Assembly: GCF_003958645.1 (NCBI RefSeq)
Contig: NZ_RXLO01000009.1
Coordinates: forward strand, 186,001 to 250,000
Origin: Chitinophaga rhizosphaerae
GTDB taxonomy: Bacteria; Bacteroidota; Bacteroidia; Chitinophagales; Chitinophagaceae
Reading direction: 5' to 3'
DNA: 64,000 nucleotides
Below are positions 59,548-64,000 of this stretch, one piece after another (positions within the stretch are counted from its first letter, which is position 1; each line of letters opens with the position of its first letter). Both the position numbers and the translations under genes were made by a program. A model generated the notes under the pieces. That model did not search any database, was not told the origin of the DNA, and saw only the letters and a program-made list of their open reading frames with translations.

Positions 59548-61254
59548 ATGCAGAAACGCTGGACAGTAAAGAAATATCAACCATCTCAGGAGCAGCAGCT
59601 CCAGGCAGCTTTGAAAATCCATCCCATACTATGCCGCTTGCTGGTACAAAGGGGGATCACTAAATTTGAAGATGCACGCCATTTCTTCAGGCCCTCGCTA
59701 GACGATCTTCACGATCCATGGCTCATGAAGGATATGGACAAAGCCGTTTCCCGGCTGGAAGAAGCGTTCTTCCGCCGCGAGAAAATCCTCGTGTACGGCG
59801 ATTACGACGTAGACGGCACTACCGCCGTGGCTACGGTGTATGGATTCCTGCAACAACTGTACGACAATATCGAGTTCTATATCCCCCACCGCTACCGCGA
59901 AGGGTACGGCATCTCCATGCAAGGCATTGAATATGCGCGGGATAACGACTTCGGGCTCATCATCGCGCTGGACTGTGGCATCAAATCCGTTGAGTACATC
60001 GGCCACGCCGCGTCCCTCGGCATCGATTTCATCATTTGCGACCACCACCTTCCCGACGCCATCCTTCCCCCCGCCGTCGCCATCCTCAATCCCAAACAGG
60101 TAGATTGCCCCTATCCTTATAAGGAGCTTTCCGGCTGCGGGATCGGGTTCAAGCTGATCAGCGCCCTGGCGCAGAAGAAAGGCTTCCCCATGAGCGGGGT
60201 GTATCAATATCTCGACCTCGTGTCTACCAGCATCGCCGCCGATATCGTTCCCATGACCGGCGAAAACCGCGTGCTGGCCTTCCATGGCCTCAAACAGGTC
60301 AACGAAGCCCCATCGCCGGGGATCAAGGCGCTGCTGCGGCTGAGCAACCTGAAAGAAAAACTCACCACCTCCAACCTCGTATTCGTCATCGCGCCGCGCG
60401 TCAACGCCGCCGGAAGGATGGACGATGCCCGGAAAGCCGTGAACCTTTTCATGGAAACCGACGAAGACAAGGCGTTCGCCATTGCGGAAATGCTGCATGG
60501 AGACAACCAGGAACGAAAGGGGATCGATATGAGCATTACCCAGGAAGCGGTCAGCATTATCCAGAACGACGCAGCTATGATCGCCCGGAAATCCACCGTG
60601 CTGTTCCAGCCCCACTGGCATAAAGGGGTTGTGGGCATCGTGGCGTCCCGGCTCATCGATAAATATTTCTACCGGCCCACCATCATCCTCACCCAGAGCA
60701 ACGACAAGGTGGCGGGTTCCGCACGGTCCGTTTCCGGTTTCAACGTATACGAAGCCATCCACCAGTGCAAAGACCTCCTCGAAAACTACGGTGGCCACTT
60801 CTACGCGGCGGGCATGACCCTCAAACCGGAGAATGTGACAGCTTTCCAGGAGCGCTTCGAAGCGGTGGTGTCTGCCACCATCAGCCCCGACCTGCTCATT
60901 CCCGAGATCGTCATCGACACCGAAGTGTGGCTGTCTGACCTCACTCCCGCTTTCTACAACATCCTCCGGCAATTCGAGCCCCTCGGCCCCGAAAACCTCC
61001 GGCCCGTCTTCATCGCCAGAAACCTTACCGACACCGGGTTTTCGCGCATCGTGAAAGACGAGCACCTTAAACTGTCTGTCCGCCAGCGCGGCGGCACCCC
61101 GTTTTCCGGCATCGGCTTCTTCATGGCCGATAAATTCGAGATCATTTCCGGCAAAAAGCCGTTCGACCTGGTTTTTACCGTGGAGGAAAACGAATGGAAC
61201 GGCAATACTACCCTTCAACTCAAAGCCATCGACATCCGGCCTTCCGGAGCATAA
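59548..61254 (+). CDS. recJ: Single-stranded-DNA-specific exonuclease RecJ
   Basis: RecJ digests single-stranded DNA 5' to 3' in mismatch and recombination repair. The 568-residue protein has the DHH superfamily motifs in order: VYGDYDVDGTTAVATVYGF (motif I), LIIALDCGIKS (motif II), FIICDHHLPDA (motif III) and PYKELSGCGIGFKLISAL; then the DHHA1 part with VAGSARSVSGFNVYEAI, YGGHFYAAGMTL, and the C-terminal OB-fold. ATG 59548 gives the standard N-terminus. It lies 116 bases after the polyprenyl synthase gene, so co-transcription is possible. Confidence 0.96.
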   Translation: MQKRWTVKKYQPSQEQQLQAALKIHPILCRLLVQRGITKFEDARHFFRPSLDDLHDPWLMKDMDKAVSRLEEAFFRREKILVYGDYDVDGTTAVATVYGFLQQLYDNIEFYIPHRYREGYGISMQGIEYARDNDFGLIIALDCGIKSVEYIGHAASLGIDFIICDHHLPDAILPPAVAILNPKQVDCPYPYKELSGCGIGFKLISALAQKKGFPMSGVYQYLDLVSTSIAADIVPMTGENRVLAFHGLKQVNEAPSPGIKALLRLSNLKEKLTTSNLVFVIAPRVNAAGRMDDARKAVNLFMETDEDKAFAIAEMLHGDNQERKGIDMSITQEAVSIIQNDAAMIARKSTVLFQPHWHKGVVGIVASRLIDKYFYRPTIILTQSNDKVAGSARSVSGFNVYEAIHQCKDLLENYGGHFYAAGMTLKPENVTAFQERFEAVVSATISPDLLIPEIVIDTEVWLSDLTPAFYNILRQFEPLGPENLRPVFIARNLTDTGFSRIVKDEHLKLSVRQRGGTPFSGIGFFMADKFEIISGKKPFDLVFTVEENEWNGNTTLQLKAIDIRPSGA

Positions 61255-61255
61255 G

Positions 61256-61283
61256 AAAACCCCGTAGCCCATGGCCACGGGGT
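61256..61283 (-). terminator. Terminator of the esterase gene
   Basis: On the minus strand ACCCCGT pairs with ACGGGGT around an 11-base loop that itself can pair (GGCC-ATG-GGC), followed by TTTTC. It lies right behind the recJ stop and may slow transcription from either side. Confidence 0.6.
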
Positions 61284-61308
61284 CTTGCCTGCGACGGTAC
61301 GGCCGCTA

Positions 61309-62094
61309 TTATTTCGTGTATTGATTCATCCAGGTGAACAGTGCGGGATCAGCGTAAGCCCTCGTCCAGGAATCATGCCCGCCCGTAGCGTTTTCCGAAT
61401 ATTTCACCAGTTTGCCGCCACATGTTTCGATGGCGTTCACCATATCGCGGGAGCCTTTTACGGGAACGGTAGGATCGTCTGCATTGTGAAAAACCCATAA
61501 TGGCTTGTCTTTCAATACACAACCCTTATCCGGCGAACCTTCCCCACAAATGGGCACTGCGGCGGCGAAACGGTCGGGTTTAGCCTGGATCCAGCTCCAC
61601 ACGCCATATCCGCCCATACTCATACCCGTGAGGTATACGCGGGAAGGGTCGACTTTATAATCTTTCATGACCTGTGCATACAGCACTTCGAGGCTGGGAA
61701 TGTCCCACCAGCTGGTCACTTTGCATTGCGGCGCGATAAGGATGTAAGGGAACTCCGTGTCTTTTACCGCTTTCACCACCAATGCCGAGCGCTTCACGAT
61801 ATTGATATCGTCTCCCCGCTCCCCCACGCTGTGAAGCGAGAAAATGACGGGCCACTTTTTGTTTGGGTCCTCATTATACTTTGCGGGTAAATAGCGGAGA
61901 AAATCAGTGACCTGTTTCGGACTTTTCACTTTTTGCGCGGTCAGCCCGGTGGTTAACGGACCTGCGGGCGTTCCCGGATTGGGGGTCTCGGTTCCTCCGC
62001 CTCCTGGTGTGGGTCCTGGTGTAACTTCAGGGTCTCGGCCACAACTCATTACACATGTGGCCCAGGCTAACATCATAAACAATCTTACATTCAT
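61309..62094 (-). CDS. Lipoprotein esterase/alpha-beta hydrolase (polyhydroxybutyrate depolymerase-like)
   Basis: A 261-residue lipoprotein: MNVRLFMMLAWATCVMSC with lipobox Cys18, then a Gly/Pro/Thr-rich linker (GPTPGGGGTETPNPGTP) that would hold the enzyme off the membrane. The alpha/beta hydrolase domain has the nucleophile elbow LTGMSMGGYGVW, Asp in FHNADDPTVP and His in ATGGHDSWTRAY, the layout of the PHB depolymerase/feruloyl esterase-like group. Such enzymes cleave xylan-linked or other esters outside the cell; the substrate is not evident. It is convergent with recJ and marks the last gene of ordinary composition before the AT-rich end. Confidence 0.85.
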   Translation of the reverse strand: MNVRLFMMLAWATCVMSCGRDPEVTPGPTPGGGGTETPNPGTPAGPLTTGLTAQKVKSPKQVTDFLRYLPAKYNEDPNKKWPVIFSLHSVGERGDDINIVKRSALVVKAVKDTEFPYILIAPQCKVTSWWDIPSLEVLYAQVMKDYKVDPSRVYLTGMSMGGYGVWSWIQAKPDRFAAAVPICGEGSPDKGCVLKDKPLWVFHNADDPTVPVKGSRDMVNAIETCGGKLVKYSENATGGHDSWTRAYADPALFTWMNQYTK

Positions 62095-62260
62095 ATTTCA
62101 ATTCATAAGTAAGGTTACTGCGAAAATACATCACCTGCGCTACAGGGAAAATAACACTTCCATGCCATAAACGCGCCATGGTGGCGGACCTGGATCAACA
62201 GTACAATTAATTTTAAGGTAACTATATACTTGTTAAACCCATAGTTTAAATATGGGGAGG

Positions 62261-62500
62261 TTAAGATAACTCATTTCCGTAGGGCAAAATATCATTGGGA
62301 GTGGCATTTAAAGCCTCCATGAGCCTAACAATAGTGGTTATTTGCAGGTTAGATTCTCCTTTTTCGAGTTTTTGCACCTGATTATATTCCATCTTAGCAA
62401 TCAAGGCTAATTTTCTTTGACTTAATCCCTGTTCTGTCCTTATCGTTTTGAATTTGGCAGCAATCAAGCCTAGTATTTTCTTATCCTCCGGATTATTCAT
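62261..62500 (-). CDS. XRE-family helix-turn-helix regulator
   Basis: A 79-residue single-domain DNA-binding protein. IAAKFKTIRTEQGLSQRKLALIAKMEYNQVQKLEKGESN is the five-helix XRE core with the recognition helix around residues 35-48. The rest (LQITTIVRLMEALNATPNDILPYGNE) is the usual end. The frame continues six codons upstream to a TTG, but that TTG is part of the -7 box (TACTTTTG), so ATG 62500 is the real start. It is divergent from the IS1595-family transposase across a perfect palindrome, and its DNA is AT-rich like the transposase. It probably represses itself and its neighbour. Confidence 0.85.
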   Translation of the reverse strand: MNNPEDKKILGLIAAKFKTIRTEQGLSQRKLALIAKMEYNQVQKLEKGESNLQITTIVRLMEALNATPNDILPYGNELS

Positions 62501-62515
62501 ACTTGAAATTTCGTT

Positions 62516-62523
62516 CAAAAGTA
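62516..62523 (-). promoter_or_regulatory. -7 element of the XRE gene
   Basis: On the minus strand TACTTTTG matches TAnnTTTG, 15 bases before ATG 62500. Confidence 0.5.
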
Positions 62524-62529
62524 CGGCTA

Positions 62530-62553
62530 ATTGACGTATTATATTGCGTCAAT
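62530..62553. promoter_or_regulatory. Palindromic operator between divergent XRE and transposase genes
   Basis: ATTGACG (62530-62536) and CGTCAAT (62547-62553) are perfect inverted complements around 10 bases, one helical turn apart, the usual shape of an XRE dimer site. It overlaps the likely -33 region of both divergent promoters, including TTG at 62544-62546 that is 21 bases before the plus-strand -7 box. Confidence 0.6.
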
Positions 62554-62567
62554 ATGGAAAATTTTCG

Positions 62568-62575
62568 TATATTTG
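62568..62575 (+). promoter_or_regulatory. -7 element upstream of the transposase
   Basis: TATATTTG matches TAnnTTTG; the TTG at 62544-62546 gives an acceptable -33. The leader to ATG 62648 would be about 65 bases. Confidence 0.5.
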
Positions 62576-62647
62576 CTAAACAATTGGCACTTAGACTTGA
62601 AGAAACGATTATCCTAAATATTTAAAGGGGAATAATCAGAACAATTA

Positions 62648-63586
62648 ATGGATTTAATCGAAGTTATGCACTGTAATAATTTACTAGATATAGCAGAAAC
62701 ATTTCGGGATAAGAGTATTTGTTTGGACTATTTAGCGTCAAAGAGGTGGAATGGAAGTGTATACTGCGTGTTTTGTGGTTGCAATAATATTTACACTCTA
62801 AAGGGTAAGTATAAACGTTATAAATGTGGTGATTGTCGGAAACAATTTTCGGCCATTAAAGGAACTATATTTGAAAATAGTCCTATTCATCTTCAGAAAT
62901 GGTTCATGGCTATATTCTTAATCACTACTCACAAAAAAGGTATTAGTTCAATACAATTGGCAAGTAGCTTAGGGGTTACACAAAAAACTGCATGGTTCAT
63001 GGCACAAAGGATAAGATATGCCTTGAAAGTAAAATCATTTGATAAAAAGCTGGATGGAGTAATTCAGTGTGATGAAACATTTGTAGGAGGAAAGAATAAA
63101 AACCGTCATGCTCACAAGAAGGTTCCAAATTCGCAAGGACGGAGTTTTAAGGATAAAACGCCTGTATTGGGAATGCTTCATACTGGCGGGGATTTAAGAT
63201 TAGTTGTTATGCCAGATACAGCTTCGGCATCTATTCAGCCATCCGTAAAAGAACACGTTGAAGAAGGTTCAATAATTGTATCAGATGAATGGCATGGATA
63301 TAATGGTTTGGATAAAAAATACCTTCATGTTGTATTAGATCACCAGCAGAAAGAATTTGTGAGGGGTGCATTTCATACAAATAGTATAGAAGGATTTTGG
63401 GGCATATTCAAGCGCGGTGTTATCGGGGTATATCATTACATGAGCAGGAAACATTTACAAAGATATTGTGATGAATTTTCTTATAGATATAATTCACGTC
63501 TATTACCTAATGGAGTAAGGTTTGAGAATAGTTTAGAAGGAGTGAATTGCAGGTTAACTTATAAGGAATTGATCGGTAAAATGTAA
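62648..63586 (+). CDS. IS1595-family transposase
   Basis: A 312-residue DDE-type transposase. An N-terminal zinc ribbon is formed by Cys40, Cys43, Cys60 and Cys63 (CVFCG; YKCGDCRKQFS). The catalytic domain carries Asp142 in QCDETFVGGKN, Asp213 in VSDEWHGYNGL and the Asn245/Glu248 of HTNSIEGFWGIFKRG, as in the IS1595/ISXO2 group where the third acid may be replaced. The gene is full length and uninterrupted, so probably active or recently so. It is very AT-rich: 16 G/C in the first 60 bases from 62641, against about half or more in core genes. Inverted repeats of the element could not be fixed. Confidence 0.9.
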   Translation: MDLIEVMHCNNLLDIAETFRDKSICLDYLASKRWNGSVYCVFCGCNNIYTLKGKYKRYKCGDCRKQFSAIKGTIFENSPIHLQKWFMAIFLITTHKKGISSIQLASSLGVTQKTAWFMAQRIRYALKVKSFDKKLDGVIQCDETFVGGKNKNRHAHKKVPNSQGRSFKDKTPVLGMLHTGGDLRLVVMPDTASASIQPSVKEHVEEGSIIVSDEWHGYNGLDKKYLHVVLDHQQKEFVRGAFHTNSIEGFWGIFKRGVIGVYHYMSRKHLQRYCDEFSYRYNSRLLPNGVRFENSLEGVNCRLTYKELIGKM

Positions 63587-63635
63587 TTAACTTTCACTTT
63601 CAAGTTCTTTGAAATATTTGGTTTAACTGATTTAA

Positions 63636-63863
63636 ATGTTATCACTATTTAAAAATGTATTAAGTAGTAGTATTAAAATTAGTTTAATGAGCATAGAAAA
63701 ATGGCATGAAGTGAAGCTATATTTGATCGCCCTGGCCGTAAAAATTATAGAGAAAGGGTATTGGCATGAAAATGAAAATGGCAAAGTTAAATTTGAACTC
63801 GTTCCAAATCACATTGCCATTTTAGTAGAGGAATTGCAGAATAACTTACAAATTAAGATTTAA
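63636..63863 (+). CDS. Small AT-rich protein, unknown
   Basis: A 75-residue ORF with no recognised domain. The product has a mildly hydrophobic middle (EVKLYLIALAVKIIEKGYW) and ends VEELQNNLQIKI. ATG 63636 is in frame; an internal ATG at 63687 (MSIEKWHE) would give 58 residues. A near-consensus -7 box AATATTTG (63613-63620) lies 15 bases upstream. It follows the transposase by 49 bases and its composition is the same, so it may be cargo of the mobile segment. It converges on another gene, overlapping its end by 11 bases. Confidence 0.45.
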   Translation: MLSLFKNVLSSSIKISLMSIEKWHEVKLYLIALAVKIIEKGYWHENENGKVKFELVPNHIAILVEELQNNLQIKI

Positions 63864-64000
63864 AAAATTCTTCTAATTTATTAACATACAACTCAATAGT
63901 TTCTTCTTCAAATGAATGTACTTTTAATTCATCATTAAGAAACCAAATACAGTTATATTTACCTGTGAAGGGGTCTTTAGGAAATTTTTTGGTTATATCC
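63853..64000 (-). CDS. 3' end of an unknown gene (start outside window)
   Basis: On the minus strand a frame is open from the window edge to TAA at 63855-63853 and gives about 49 C-terminal residues, including FPKDPFTGKYNCIWFLN and the acidic EEETIELYVNKLEEFF. The sequence looks like real coding, with a hydrophobic-charged alternation, but the family is not recognisable. It is AT-rich as are its neighbours. Its stop codon overlaps the end of the plus-strand small ORF by 11 bases, so the two are convergent. Confidence 0.5.
   Translation of the reverse strand, partial: DITKKFPKDPFTGKYNCIWFLNDELKVHSFEEETIELYVNKLEEFFKS

Noticed and set aside
62554..62625. 23-codon ORF before the transposase
   Set aside because: It contains the transposase -7 box within its own sequence and is too short to judge; mentioned only in a finding.
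62232..63627. GTTAAACC / GGTTTAAC as terminal inverted repeats of the IS element
   Set aside because: Only eight bases match, the next bases diverge and the flanks (ATATACTT and TGATTTAA) give no target duplication. Another pair, ACTTGAAA/TTTCAAGT (62501 and 63597), is no better.

Overview
The window reads as a chromosomal segment of a Bacteroidota bacterium, most like the Chitinophagia (Chitinophagaceae). The signs are a SprA-type type IX secretion translocon, a T9SS type B cargo protein, PorD, a TonB-dependent receptor with an N-terminal carboxypeptidase-like domain, Bacteroidota RpoZ and BamD, futalosine-pathway menaquinone genes, and many promoters with the Bacteroidota -7 element TAnnTTTG. 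Shine-Dalgarno motifs are scarce. The genus is an inference; no rRNA, tRNA or CRISPR array was seen.

Layout. 1-5.0 kb: 3' part of dprA, then guaB, lnt and an alpha/beta hydrolase. 5.2-8.4 kb: a large T9SS-sorted PKD protein, an SDR oxidoreductase, and a gene-poor stretch with its own promoter and terminator around an untypical small ORF. 8.4-12.5 kb (minus): a Cys-rich small protein, a TonB-dependent receptor and a BNR-repeat lipoprotein, looking like one metal-related unit. 12.6-20.5 kb (minus): ruvA-sprA, the latter 7.2 kb long. 20.6-36.2 kb: fabH, a NrtR/AraR-like regulator with a degenerate Nudix box, DinB, a Cys/Met PLP enzyme, GNAT, fabD, PTPS-folE, mqnB-mqnD, and a minus-strand block of photolyase, class IV aminotransferase, CoA-transferase, DUF4296, porD, coaBC, rpoZ and bamD.

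36.5-52.6 kb: a complete-looking division and cell wall (dcw) cluster in one direction: mraZ, rsmH, ftsL, ftsI, murE, mraY, murD, ftsW, murG, murC, ftsQ, ftsA, ftsZ, closed by a strong terminator. murF, murB and ddl are not in it. Its upstream region carries a four-copy 10-bp repeat matching MraZ operators and three DnaA boxes. 52.7-62.1 kb: a GH123-like secreted protein, Kup potassium transporter, OmpA-family porin, trans-polyprenyl synthase, recJ and a lipoprotein esterase.

From about 62.1 kb to the end the base composition turns strongly AT-rich: an XRE-type regulator faces an IS1595-family transposase across a perfect palindrome, followed by two unrecognised small genes. This is the one clearly foreign-looking region.

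Functionally the window is mostly core: envelope building (lnt, bamD, dcw, ompA), fatty-acid initiation (fabH, fabD), menaquinone (mqnB, mqnD, possibly the polyprenyl synthase), recombination and repair (dprA, ruvA, recJ, photolyase) and T9SS (sprA, porD, one cargo).
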